A stretch of 64,000 bases of DNA. It comes from Prevotella sp. (GTDB lineage Bacteria > Bacteroidota > Bacteroidia > Bacteroidales > Bacteroidaceae). Positions 1 through 7,909 of this stretch are shown here, piece after piece (the stretch's first letter is position 1; each line of letters starts with the position of its first letter). The notes beneath the pieces are model-generated. The model did no database searches. It was given only the letters and a program-made list of their open reading frames with translations, and had not been told where the DNA came from. A program made the position numbers and the translations under genes. The stretch covers positions 1 to 64,000 of the forward strand of contig JAFYJN010000063.1 in NCBI GenBank assembly GCA_017538105.1, in the 5' to 3' direction.

Positions 1-1
1 C

Positions 2-649
2 GCAGCCATGGGGCTGATGGCTTTGGGTGCCTCCGCACAGAACGCCATGGACGACAACGGTAAAAGTTCCAACCAACCCAGCGACGGTATCGCACAGGTG
101 CAACTGGCCAACCAACTCGCTCAGTATGGATATGACAACAGTAGCGCCAGCGCACTCATCGAGGCTGCCGCCATCCTCGTAGAGGTGGGTGGACAAGACC
201 TGCAGGCTGAGTACACACGTGGCCAAGGCGCCGATGTTTCCGGTGAGCGCACCGCCGTGACTCCCGCGCAACTTATCGCCGATGCCAAGCGCTTCGCAGA
301 GGGCGACAAGACCTTGCTGGCCATGGCCGACAAAGTGAAACTCAACGGAACAAGCCGTGGCGCCGTGGGTGGACCGAAACGCAGCAGCACTTACGTGCTC
401 GCCAACAGCACCGACGTGTTCACTATCCGCTTCCGTGGCGACCAACTCGCTGAGATCTTCGTCAGCGGTGACGGCGACACAGACCTCGACCTCTATGTCT
501 ACGACGAGAACAACAACCTCATCGAGAGCGATGTCGACTACACCGACCAATGCTACGTGAGCTGGACTCCCGCTTGGACAGGTCCCTTCAAGGTGAAAGT
601 GGTGAACCGCGGAAGTGTTCGCAACTACTACACCATCTGGACCAACTAA
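2..649 (+). CDS. Secreted PPC-like domain protein, tandem copy 1 (5' end cut by the window edge)
   Basis: The frame is open to the left edge. The first visible codons match the end of the signal peptide of the full-length copy at 932, so the true start lies just outside the window. After the signal sequence (ending around SAQNA) come about 100 residues rich in Ala/Gln/Asp, then a C-terminal beta-rich domain of about 85 residues with the run DGDTDLDLYVYDENNN and a terminal YYTIWTN. This resembles bacterial pre-peptidase C-terminal (PPC) domains, which form beta-sandwiches on secreted proteins; assignment is by motif only. No catalytic domain is visible. It is nearly identical to its neighbour, differing by scattered substitutions and one residue of length in the linker near the start of the C-terminal domain. 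Function unknown; probably exported to the periplasm or cell surface. Confidence 0.8.
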   Translation, partial: AAMGLMALGASAQNAMDDNGKSSNQPSDGIAQVQLANQLAQYGYDNSSASALIEAAAILVEVGGQDLQAEYTRGQGADVSGERTAVTPAQLIADAKRFAEGDKTLLAMADKVKLNGTSRGAVGGPKRSSTYVLANSTDVFTIRFRGDQLAEIFVSGDGDTDLDLYVYDENNNLIESDVDYTDQCYVSWTPAWTGPFKVKVVNRGSVRNYYTIWTN

Positions 650-675
650 TTTTCCAGAAGAGACTTCGAATTCAA

Positions 676-710
676 CCCCGGCTTCAAAGAGCCGGGGTAT
701 TTTTTCGCTC
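676..710 (+). terminator. Rho-independent terminator of PPC-like copy 1
   Basis: Perfect 8-bp stem CCCCGGCT / AGCCGGGG with a 6-nt loop, followed by TATTTTTTCGCTCTTTTT. It starts 27 bp after the stop codon. The same hairpin and flanks recur behind the second copy, so it was part of the duplicated unit. Confidence 0.9.
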
Positions 711-720
711 TTTTTACCAC

Positions 721-850
721 ACGTCGCACTACGAATTACACGAACCAATGGTCACGAGTGCTCGCAGTAATTAAACGAATTTAATAATTCACGAATGAGA
801 GGAGGGTTCACTAAAACTACAAATTACACGAATAAAATGTTCACTTTTCC
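721..850. repeat. Spacer with degenerate ACGAATTRCACGAA repeats
   Basis: The spacer between the tandem genes carries ACGAATTACACGAA (731-744) and ACAAATTACACGAA (819-832), plus partial units such as TTAAACGAATTTAATAATTCACGAAT. Related units recur at 1685-1755 and 1939-1958 behind the second gene. No open frame of interest is present. Confidence 0.6.
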
Positions 851-862
851 ATATTATTCATT

Positions 863-870
863 TATATTTG
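863..870 (+). promoter_or_regulatory. Bacteroidetes -7 box upstream of PPC-like copy 2
   Basis: TATATTTG matches the TAnnTTTG consensus of the Bacteroidetes primary sigma factor. A clear TTTG at -33 is not visible. Transcription would begin near 876, giving a leader of about 55 nt before the ATG at 932. Confidence 0.55.
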
Positions 871-931
871 CATTGTTTTAGCCAAATAACACTTTTATCA
901 ATAAATTAATTAACCAATAACCACTTACAGC

Positions 932-1603
932 ATGAGAAAAATGTTTATAATCGCTGCCATGGGGATGATGACTCTGGGTGCTTCTGCACAGAATGTCATG
1001 GACGACAACGGTAAAAGTACCAATCAACCCAGTGATGGTATCGCTCAAGTGCAACTAGCCAACCAACTGGCCCAATATGGGTATGACAACAGCAGCGCCA
1101 GTGCGCTCATCGAGGCTGCCGCCATCCTCGTAGAGGTGGGTGGACAGGACCTGCAGGCTGAATATCAGCGTGGAGAGGGCGCCGACATCAAAGGCGAACG
1201 AACTGCCGTTACACCCGCGCAACTCATTGCCGACGCCAAGCGCTACGCAGAGGGCGACAAGACCCTCCTGGCCATGGCCGACAAAGTGAAACTCAACGGA
1301 ACAAGCCGTGGCCCAGTAGGTCCAGGAGCTAGACGCAGCAGCACATACGTGCTCGCCAACAGCACAGACGTGTTCACCATCCGTTTCCCTGGCGATAAAC
1401 TAGCTGAGGTTTTCGTCAGCGGTGACGGCGACACAGACCTCGACCTCTATGTCTACGATGAGAACAAGAACCTTATTGTGAGCGATGTCGACGACACGGA
1501 CCAGTGCTACGTGAGCTGGACTCCCGCTTGGACAGGTCCCTTCAAGGTGAAAGTGGTGAACCGCGGAAACGTTCGCAACTACTACTCCATCTGGACCAAC
1601 TAA
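932..1603 (+). CDS. Secreted PPC-like domain protein, tandem copy 2
   Basis: Complete 223-residue protein. Residues 1-20 are a signal peptide (Lys/Arg N-terminus, hydrophobic core, cleavage near ASAQN). Residues about 20-125 form an Ala/Gln-rich helical-looking region containing LIEAAAILVEVGGQDLQAE. Residues about 135-223 form the PPC-like beta domain with DGDTDLDLYVYDENKN and terminal YYSIWTN. PPC domains usually accompany secreted peptidases, but no peptidase domain is fused here; the nearest peptidase is the caspase-like protein encoded on the other strand at 2123-3004. Very high identity to the preceding copy, extending through the 3' untranslated region and terminator, indicates a recent tandem duplication. 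Function unknown. Confidence 0.85.
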   Translation: MRKMFIIAAMGMMTLGASAQNVMDDNGKSTNQPSDGIAQVQLANQLAQYGYDNSSASALIEAAAILVEVGGQDLQAEYQRGEGADIKGERTAVTPAQLIADAKRYAEGDKTLLAMADKVKLNGTSRGPVGPGARRSSTYVLANSTDVFTIRFPGDKLAEVFVSGDGDTDLDLYVYDENKNLIVSDVDDTDQCYVSWTPAWTGPFKVKVVNRGNVRNYYSIWTN

Positions 1604-1629
1604 TTTTCCAGAAGAGACTTCGAATTCAA

Positions 1630-1664
1630 CCCCGGCTTCAAAGAGCCGGGGTATTTTTTCGCTC
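1630..1664 (+). terminator. Rho-independent terminator of PPC-like copy 2
   Basis: Same 8-bp CCCCGGCT / AGCCGGGG hairpin and T-run as at 676-710, again shortly after the stop codon. Confidence 0.9.
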
Positions 1665-1673
1665 TTTTCAGTA

Positions 1674-2056
1674 CGAGTCTCACAACGAATTGTACTGATT
1701 AAACGAATTAATAATTCTCAAATGGGAGGAGGAATCTCACTACGAATTGCACGAACCAACAGTCAAGAGTACTCCAAATTATTGCACAAATTAAGGATTG
1801 CGAAATAGGCAAAAGGGCGAAAAACGACAAAAATTCCCTCTCTCGGGAGAGGGCGAAAAGACGCTGAACATTTATGCGAATCTGTTCTTTTCACATGAAT
1901 TGCCATAAATGGACAGAAATCAAAATGAATAAAAGACAACGAATTGAACGAATTGAACAATACCATAATGGGAGGATGAGAGAGTGCGGGAAAGTTAATA
2001 GAAATAACCTTTTGAGTATTTCGTAATTTCGATGTTTTCGTTACCAATCATATACA
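1674..2056. repeat. Non-coding spacer with ACGAATTG-type repeats
   Basis: About 380 bp without a credible gene. It contains ACGAATTGTAC (1685), ACGAATTGCACGAA (1742-1755) and ACGAATTGAACGAATTGAAC (1939-1958), all relatives of the units in the spacer upstream of copy 2, and the phrase AATGGGAGGAGG, which resembles GAGAGGAGGG at 797. The repeats therefore predate or accompanied the gene duplication. An antisense open frame at 1763-2047 lacks codon bias and any recognisable domain. Confidence 0.5.
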
Positions 2057-2086
2057 GAATTGAGCGGACTCATGTCCGCTCAATTC
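2057..2086. terminator. Perfect 13-bp inverted repeat, probable terminator hairpin of the caspase-like gene
   Basis: GAATTGAGCGGAC, loop TCAT, GTCCGCTCAATTC. It lies 37 bp beyond the stop codon of the minus-strand peptidase gene. There is no strong T-run on either side, so termination is inferred from position and stem strength only. Confidence 0.5.
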
Positions 2087-2122
2087 GTATAATTAGTGTA
2101 ATTAGTTGTCATAGAACGTGGT

Positions 2123-3004
2123 TTAGAAGCTTGATTCTATGACCATGTGTTGTGTGTCGTTCCAATGACCAGGCTGTTGAGTCGACCAGATGTAATCCTC
2201 CTCAAACTGTTTGCCGTTACGTCCGAGCGGATTCTTCTTGATCGCCTGGAGCACATTGTAAGTGACAGAGCCGTATTCAACTCCGTCGATGAGCAACTCT
2301 GTGTTACGCTCACGAGCGCGGCACGCCTCAAGGAAAAGGATGGGAGCCTGCTCCACCGACGAGGTAATCTGGTAATGCTTGGTGTCTTCAAACGGGGGAC
2401 GGAAACGCTTGCCCGAGGCCGTGAAACCATCGCTCGTTCCACGAACGGTGGCAAAATCGAGGTCGCGCGACATCGTGCCGCTATGGCAGGCGTCAAATGC
2501 CACATAAACAGCTCCCGTGGAACCAACCTTGCTGCGCAGACCCTCGAAGAACACATTCAGGTCGTCGTCGAGAATGTGTTTGTCGCCCACATACACACCA
2601 GCACGATACTGCGAGCCGGCATCAATGGGAATCAAGGCCTCGTCCCAACCGTCGGCCTCGTCAAGTTGGTTGCCGTTCAGACCATCCTCCACAGGCTGTC
2701 CGTGGCAGGAGAAATGAAGGTACACCACGTCGCCTTTCTTCGAGTCCTTGGCAAACTGGTCCATAGCCGCCAGGATATTGTCGTGAGTAGCCTCCTCGTT
2801 CACCAACGCCGTCACTTGGAAACCTTGATTCTCCAGTTCCGGACGAAGCAGATAGACATCTTCGGCGCCGTGTATCTCATCCCAGCCCGTCACGCTGGAA
2901 TCGTAGGTGGATATGCCCACCATAAAAGCTCTCTTACGTTGGGCATTACTAGTGACCGGTAACGCAAGGGCCACAGCGAGCAATGCAATGAAAGTCTTTT
3001 TCAT
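2123..3004 (-). CDS. Secreted caspase-like cysteine peptidase (C14 family)
   Basis: 293 residues from the chosen ATG at 3004. A frame extension of 15 codons upstream is rejected because the signal peptide MKKTFIALLAVALALPVTSNA begins here and a consensus promoter lies at 3028-3060. The mature protein starts with KRAFMVGIS, a typical first strand of caspase/metacaspase folds. The catalytic His is in YLHFSCHGQP (His101) and the catalytic Cys in VAFDACHSGT (Cys173). An acidic loop between them (LDEADGWDEALIPID) matches the substrate-specificity region of metacaspases, which usually cut after Arg or Lys. It is probably exported and monocistronic. Its physiological substrate is unknown; the adjacent secreted PPC-like proteins are candidates by proximity only. 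Confidence 0.88.
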   Translation of the reverse strand: MKKTFIALLAVALALPVTSNAQRKRAFMVGISTYDSSVTGWDEIHGAEDVYLLRPELENQGFQVTALVNEEATHDNILAAMDQFAKDSKKGDVVYLHFSCHGQPVEDGLNGNQLDEADGWDEALIPIDAGSQYRAGVYVGDKHILDDDLNVFFEGLRSKVGSTGAVYVAFDACHSGTMSRDLDFATVRGTSDGFTASGKRFRPPFEDTKHYQITSSVEQAPILFLEACRARERNTELLIDGVEYGSVTYNVLQAIKKNPLGRNGKQFEEDYIWSTQQPGHWNDTQHMVIESSF

Positions 3005-3027
3005 ATTTGTGTCGTGTTTGGTTTTTG

Positions 3028-3060
3028 CAAAGATATAGATTATTTTCAAAATATGCCAAA
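3028..3060 (-). promoter_or_regulatory. Consensus promoter of the caspase-like peptidase gene
   Basis: On the minus strand TTTG (3060-3057), 21 bp, TATCTTTG (3035-3028). The spacing fits the Bacteroidetes consensus. Transcription would begin about 17 nt before the ATG at 3004, which decides the start. Confidence 0.75.
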
Positions 3061-3129
3061 TTTTTAACCTAATTTTGGATGAACAAGCAAGTTAAGATGA
3101 TGAAAAAAACGATTTATGCAATATTTTTG

Positions 3130-3137
3130 TAATTTTG
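3130..3137 (+). promoter_or_regulatory. -7 box of the polysaccharide locus
   Basis: TAATTTTG fits TAnnTTTG. It precedes the first gene of the exopolysaccharide cluster with an untranslated leader of about 90 nt if the TTG at 3235 is the start. No convincing TTTG at -33. Confidence 0.5.
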
Positions 3138-3234
3138 CAGTTAAAATAATAAAAATAAGGTAACGCAAGTAAAGAAGAAACAGGAAGAATTCCTTACAAA
3201 TGGTGCTTGCGGAAAAAGAAAAAAAGGTCTCGTT

Positions 3235-3882
3235 TTGGAAGATGTGATCAAAAACAGCCCCAAGAGTCTTGGCTACAGCCACGACGCCATGGGGCGGTTC
3301 CAACGTGGAATAAAACGTATGGCAGACATCATCAGTTCGTTGTTAGGACTGCTGTTGCTCTCGCCGTTATTTCTGGTCATCATCATCATGCTGAAAGTGC
3401 AGAAAAATGGACCCGTGTTCTTTTCACAGGAGCGCATTGGCTACAAAGGACGGCCCTTCCGCATCTATAAGTTCCGCACCATGAGCAGCGTAGTGGAGGA
3501 TGAGGGGCCTCGTCTTATCGCACAAGGCGACGAAGCACCGCAGACGAAGACCGAGCGATTTCTCCGCGAACACCACCTCGACGAACTACCACAGTTGTGG
3601 AATGTGCTGAAAGGTGACATGTCGCTCGTGGGACCACGTCCCGAGCGCAAATATTTCATCGACAAGATCATGGCCCGCACACGCGACTACGAACTGGTGT
3701 ACCAGATGCGACCCGGCCTGACCAGTGAAGCTACGTTATACAACGGCTATACCGACACCATGGAGAAGATGCTCAAACGTCTCGACATGGACATTCGCTA
3801 CTTGGAGAACCGCTCTTTGTGGCTCGACATGAAAATCATCTTCCACACCGCATGCAGCATCGTCAGCGGAAAGAAATTCTAA
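3235..3882 (+). CDS. Undecaprenyl-phosphate sugar phosphotransferase (initiating PGT, WcaJ/PglC-type)
   Basis: Transfers a sugar-1-phosphate to undecaprenyl phosphate to start repeat-unit synthesis at the inner membrane. About 215 residues: one hydrophobic segment at 31-53, then the bacterial sugar transferase domain with QERIGY (65-70), KFRTMSS (79-85), HHLDELPQLWNVLKGDMS (113-130) containing the Asp-Glu dyad of this family, and LVGPRPE (131-137). The short form without the extra N-terminal membrane helices resembles PglC-like monotopic enzymes. No ATG lies before residue 19 in this frame; the frame is open back to 3145, so the start is TTG 3235, GTG 3244, or the ATG at residue 19. The Wza-like gene follows after 8 bp. 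Confidence 0.88.
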   Translation: MEDVIKNSPKSLGYSHDAMGRFQRGIKRMADIISSLLGLLLLSPLFLVIIIMLKVQKNGPVFFSQERIGYKGRPFRIYKFRTMSSVVEDEGPRLIAQGDEAPQTKTERFLREHHLDELPQLWNVLKGDMSLVGPRPERKYFIDKIMARTRDYELVYQMRPGLTSEATLYNGYTDTMEKMLKRLDMDIRYLENRSLWLDMKIIFHTACSIVSGKKF

Positions 3883-3890
3883 ACGTGCAT

Positions 3891-6509
3891 ATGAAAAAAT
3901 CCATCATACTACTGTTGGTCTTGATGCTCATTCCCGTGGGCATCATGGCTCAGTCGTCGATGACCGACGACCAAGTGTTCAAGTACGTGATCAAGGAACA
4001 CGAGAACGGCACCTCGCAGAGCCAGATTGTGACACAGCTCATGCAGCGCGGCGTTGACATCACGCAGATTCGGCGCGTGAGGAAGAAGTTCGAACGCATG
4101 TCGAAGGACCAAGCTCTCGGTGTGTTGTCGAACGACACTGAGCGTGAGAATGGCACCGGCACAGACAGTCGTCAGCGCCGGAACAACGGCGAATCGCGCT
4201 ACGACAATTTCCGCGACGACAGAGAGCGTGGCGAAGAGCGAAGCTCGTACCGCGTGCGTGAAGGGGTGCCCACACAGCGTATGTACAACGAGGACGACGA
4301 AGAGTGGGCGGAGTTCCGCGACGAGTTAAATGAATTCCTGCCCGCCGACACGGCCACGATGTACTTGCAGTTGCTGGCCAAGATGGAGAAAGACAAGAAG
4401 AAAGTGTTTGGACGCGACATCTTCAACAAGCGCAATCTTTCCTTCGAACCGAGCATGAGCATCGCCACACCCGCCAACTACCGTTTAGGACCCGGCGATG
4501 CGGTGTTTATCGACATTTATGGTGCTTCACAGAAGACGATTGAAGGCACGGTGTCGCCTGATGGCACGGTGACCATCGAGGGCTTCGGACCCGTGCATGT
4601 GTCGGGACTGACCGTGGAGCAGGCCAACGCCCAACTGCGCTCACAGTTGGGCAAGCGCTACCAGAGTTCGCAGATACGACTCACCGTAGGTCAGACGCGC
4701 ACCATCATGGTCAATGTGTTTGGCGAGGTGAAAGCGCCAGGCACCTACACGCTGAGTGCCTTTGCCTCGGTGTTCCACGCATTGTATATGGCTGGCGGTC
4801 CTAGCGAATTGGGTACGCTGCGTAACATCAAGGTGTACCGCAACAACCAGTTGGTGACCACTGTCGACGTGTACGATTATATCCTCAACGGACAGTTGAC
4901 CGGCAACGTGCGTTTGGCGGACAACGATGTCATCATGGTGGGCACCTACGACTGCTTGGTGAACATCAGCGGTAAGGTGAAACGTCCGATGTTTTACGAG
5001 ATGCGCAAGAACGAGAGTTTGTCGACATTGTTGCGCTATGCCGGTGGTTTCACGGGCGATGCCTATAAATCGAGTGTCCGCGTGGTGAGAAAGACGGGAC
5101 GGCAATTCTCCGTCTACAACGTGGGCGAGTTCGACATGAGCACCTTCACCATGAACGACGAGGACTCGGTGAGCGTCGACAGCATCATCCAACGCTTCGA
5201 GAACATGGTCGAAATCAAGGGTGCCGTGTTCCGTCCAGGCATGTACCAAGTGGGCGGCGACATCACCAGCGTGCTCTCGCTCATTCAGAACAGCGAGGGA
5301 CTGACGGAAGACGCCTTTACCGATCATGCCGTGTTGCACCGTATGCGTCCCGACCGCACGTTGGAGGTGGTGCAGGTGGATGTACAGGGAATTCTCGACG
5401 GCCGCGTGGCCGACATGCCACTGAAACCCAACGACGTGCTGTTCATCCCCACCAAACAAGACCTGCAGGAGGAACAGACACTCACCATCCACGGCGAGGT
5501 GCACTATCCTGGCATCTACAAATTCGCCTATAACGAAACCATTGAAGACTTCATCCTGCAAGCTGGTGGTCTGAAAGACGGGGCATCAACGGCGAAGATT
5601 GACGTTTCGCGCCGCATCCTAAATCCCGGTGCCACGGCCAACGACAGCATTGTGGCACAAACCTATAGTTTCGCGCTGAAGGATGGGTTTATCATCGATG
5701 GCGAGGTGGGATTCACCCTGCAACCCTTCGATGAGGTGTATGTGCGCAAGAGTCCCGGTTCACACACCCAGCAGAACATCACCATCGACGGCGAGGTGCT
5801 TTTTGCCGGCACCTATACCATCGACAAGAAGACCATGCGCCTGAGCGACGCCATCAAGGCCGCCGGCGGCGTGAACGACCTGGCCTATGTGCGCGGTGCC
5901 CGTTTGGAGCGCCGCACCAACGAGACCGAGCGTCTGCGCATGGAAGCCATCCAGAAGAAGGAACGCGAGCAGTTTGAGACCAACATGATGGAGTCGATGA
6001 TGAAGAGCGGCAACGCCGCCGCTATCCAGCAGATGCAGGACCAGCAGACGGGAGCCAAGACCCAGCAGATGCGCAAGTACGAAGTTCCTGCCACCTACCC
6101 CGTGGGTATCGAACTCGACAAGGCCCTGGCCAACCCGGGCGGCCGTGAGGATGTGGTGCTGCGCGAGGGCGACCGCATCATCGTGCCGCGCTACGACGCC
6201 ACAGTGAAGATCAACGGCGAGGTGATGTATCCCAACACCGTGGCCTACCGCAAGGGGAAGAGTGCCAGTTGGTACATCGACCAAGCGGGCGGATTCACCA
6301 GCAAGGGCAAGAAGAGCCAGACCTACATCATCTACATGAACGGCACCGTGGCCAAGGCCGGCCACAACGCCAAGCCCGAACCGGGCTGTGAGATTGTGGT
6401 ACCCGCCAAGCCGCTGAACAAAACGACGCTGACCGAAACGTTGAGCATCGCCACAGGCATCGGTTCGTTGGCGGCTATCATCGCCACGCTGGCCAGCCTG
6501 CTGAAGTAA
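3891..6509 (+). CDS. Polysaccharide export protein with six SLBB domains (Wza-like)
   Basis: 872 residues from ATG 3891, chosen because MKKSIILLLVLMLIPVGIMAQ is a signal peptide and the gene upstream stops at 3882. A charged N-terminal region of about 180 residues is followed by the polysaccharide export motif YRLGPGDAVFIDIYG near residue 197, then six SLBB-type repeats starting near residues 271, 354, 438, 527, 627 and 769, each with a (K/G)V or GEV(x)YPG strand. A charged helical insert lies between repeats five and six. The C-terminus (about 850-872) is a hydrophobic helix, as expected for an outer-membrane helical barrel. It should form the outer-membrane exit channel for the polymer made by this locus. 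A strong terminator follows, so the chain-length genes may be transcribed separately. Confidence 0.92.
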   Translation: MKKSIILLLVLMLIPVGIMAQSSMTDDQVFKYVIKEHENGTSQSQIVTQLMQRGVDITQIRRVRKKFERMSKDQALGVLSNDTERENGTGTDSRQRRNNGESRYDNFRDDRERGEERSSYRVREGVPTQRMYNEDDEEWAEFRDELNEFLPADTATMYLQLLAKMEKDKKKVFGRDIFNKRNLSFEPSMSIATPANYRLGPGDAVFIDIYGASQKTIEGTVSPDGTVTIEGFGPVHVSGLTVEQANAQLRSQLGKRYQSSQIRLTVGQTRTIMVNVFGEVKAPGTYTLSAFASVFHALYMAGGPSELGTLRNIKVYRNNQLVTTVDVYDYILNGQLTGNVRLADNDVIMVGTYDCLVNISGKVKRPMFYEMRKNESLSTLLRYAGGFTGDAYKSSVRVVRKTGRQFSVYNVGEFDMSTFTMNDEDSVSVDSIIQRFENMVEIKGAVFRPGMYQVGGDITSVLSLIQNSEGLTEDAFTDHAVLHRMRPDRTLEVVQVDVQGILDGRVADMPLKPNDVLFIPTKQDLQEEQTLTIHGEVHYPGIYKFAYNETIEDFILQAGGLKDGASTAKIDVSRRILNPGATANDSIVAQTYSFALKDGFIIDGEVGFTLQPFDEVYVRKSPGSHTQQNITIDGEVLFAGTYTIDKKTMRLSDAIKAAGGVNDLAYVRGARLERRTNETERLRMEAIQKKEREQFETNMMESMMKSGNAAAIQQMQDQQTGAKTQQMRKYEVPATYPVGIELDKALANPGGREDVVLREGDRIIVPRYDATVKINGEVMYPNTVAYRKGKSASWYIDQAGGFTSKGKKSQTYIIYMNGTVAKAGHNAKPEPGCEIVVPAKPLNKTTLTETLSIATGIGSLAAIIATLASLLK

Positions 6510-6658
6510 CCCCCACCCCTCCCGACCATGAAGGAACCTACTAGCCACCCATATGGCTTATGGCAACCGCCAACAGGCCTAACAAGTAGTCACTTCCAAC
6601 TCCATCATGATCATCGGGTCTGTGACGTTACAGGCTAAAGCTTTGGTCTATGGTCTAG

Positions 6659-6688
6659 AAAGCACAGCGGCCGCTGTGCTTTTCATTC
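6659..6688 (+). terminator. Rho-independent terminator after the Wza-like gene
   Basis: Perfect palindrome AGCACAGCGGCCGCTGTGCT (6661-6680), extended by AA/TT, followed by TTTTCATTCC. The surrounding spacer (6510-6797, 288 bp) shows no other gene or clear promoter box. Confidence 0.8.
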
Positions 6689-6797
6689 CTCTCACACTGC
6701 TTTCAAACTGCAATTCCACCGCATCGTAAACCACAAGGCACAAAGCGTCTGGTATCGATGACACCGATATAATACAACCAACGACATTCGTTATCCT

Positions 6798-7880
6798 ATG
6801 GAAGAATATAAGAAGAAAAAACTCGCTTTCGATGTCTTCGCCTTTTTCAAGGCACTGAAAAACGACAAGAAAAGGATGTTGCTTTACTGCGGCATTGCCG
6901 CCGTATTGGGTGTTGCCGTGGTGCTCGACACCCCCAAAGAATACACGGCGGGGGTGATGCTGGCTCCAGAATCGTCGGAAAATAGTGGACTGTCGGGCAA
7001 CATTTCCTCGTTGGCCTCGATGGTCGGCATGAAATTGAATTTCGGCAACAGCGAGGATGCCATTTACCCAGAGATTTACCCCGACTTGATGGAAAGCACC
7101 GACTTCAGGGTAAGCCTCTTCCCCATTGAGATAGAAACCATTGACAAGAAGGTGAAGACCTCCTATTATGACTACCTCGACAAACGGCAGCACACCTCAT
7201 GGTATGAATACCCGCAACTATGGCTCTCAAACCTTGTTCAACGTATTTCATCCGGACCTGCCGATGCACCAAGCAAGGGAGTGACGCAAGTGGATCCCTT
7301 CAGGCTGAGCAAACGCCAAATGGCAATCACCGAAAAAATAGGAAAGAAGATTAGTTGTACCGTTGACAAGAAGACGAGTGCCATCAGCATCGAGGTGACT
7401 GACCGCGACCCGCTCATCGCTGCCACCATGGCCGACTCAGTGAAGGAACGGTTGCAGGCCTTCATCACCGACTACCGCACCAACAAGGCCCGTCACGACT
7501 TGGCATACATAGAAAAGCTCTTCGATGAAGCCCACCAGCAGTACGTGCAAGCCCGACAACAATATGCAGCTTATAGTGATGCCAACCAAGAGGTGATACT
7601 TGAATCCTATAAGTCGAAACAAGAAGACCTGGAAAACGAGATGCAGCTGAAGTTCAACATCTATACGCAGATGACCGAACAACTGCAACTGTCACGAGCC
7701 AAAGTGCAGGAGCGTACACCAGCCTTCACCGTCATACAGTCGGCTACCGTACCTACCGAGCACAGCAGCAAGTCGAAAGCCTCAAGGGTGCTCACATTCA
7801 TGTTCCTCGGCTTCCTCATACGTTTGATAGTCCTGATGTGGAAACGCCGCCGCGAAATCGTGAGGGTGGTAGAAGGGTAA
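6798..7880 (+). CDS. Chain-length determinant protein, Wzz/PCP-type, copy 1
   Basis: 360 residues. A cytoplasmic N-terminus rich in Lys is followed by a membrane helix (about 27-44), then a long periplasmic region that includes SGNISSLASMVGMKLNF and a coiled-coil-like stretch (about 230-295), and a second membrane helix (about 330-347) with a short basic tail. This is the two-helix topology of polysaccharide co-polymerases that set polymer length, without a fused tyrosine kinase. The stop codon lies inside a GGGTAAAA repeat that also fills the gap to the next gene. A second Wzz-like gene follows directly, so two co-polymerases may act as partners or give different lengths. Confidence 0.85.
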   Translation: MEEYKKKKLAFDVFAFFKALKNDKKRMLLYCGIAAVLGVAVVLDTPKEYTAGVMLAPESSENSGLSGNISSLASMVGMKLNFGNSEDAIYPEIYPDLMESTDFRVSLFPIEIETIDKKVKTSYYDYLDKRQHTSWYEYPQLWLSNLVQRISSGPADAPSKGVTQVDPFRLSKRQMAITEKIGKKISCTVDKKTSAISIEVTDRDPLIAATMADSVKERLQAFITDYRTNKARHDLAYIEKLFDEAHQQYVQARQQYAAYSDANQEVILESYKSKQEDLENEMQLKFNIYTQMTEQLQLSRAKVQERTPAFTVIQSATVPTEHSSKSKASRVLTFMFLGFLIRLIVLMWKRRREIVRVVEG

Positions 7881-7909
7881 AAGGGTAAAAAAGTAAAAGG
7901 GTAAAAAAA
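7875..7909 (+). repeat. GGGTAAAA word-repeat junction
   Basis: Units GGGTAAAA, GGGTAAAAAA, GTAAAA and GGGTAAAAAAAA fill the spacer between the two Wzz-like genes, and the first unit supplies the TAA stop codon. The same words occur at 22590-22636 on the opposite strand, also at a gene junction. Confidence 0.75.

Noticed and set aside
1763-2047. 94-codon minus-strand frame in the repeat-rich spacer
   Set aside because: Composition follows the spacer repeats, no promoter box, no domain.
3064-3303. 79-codon minus-strand frame over the start of the phosphoglycosyltransferase gene
   Set aside because: Overlaps the -7 box and coding start of a well-supported gene and encodes no recognisable feature.
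4641-5561. 306-codon open frame antisense to the Wza-like gene (also 5760-6548)
   Set aside because: The plus-strand frame has a signal peptide and six SLBB repeats; the antisense frames show only His/Val/Ala-rich sequence caused by the GC-biased third positions and have no start context.
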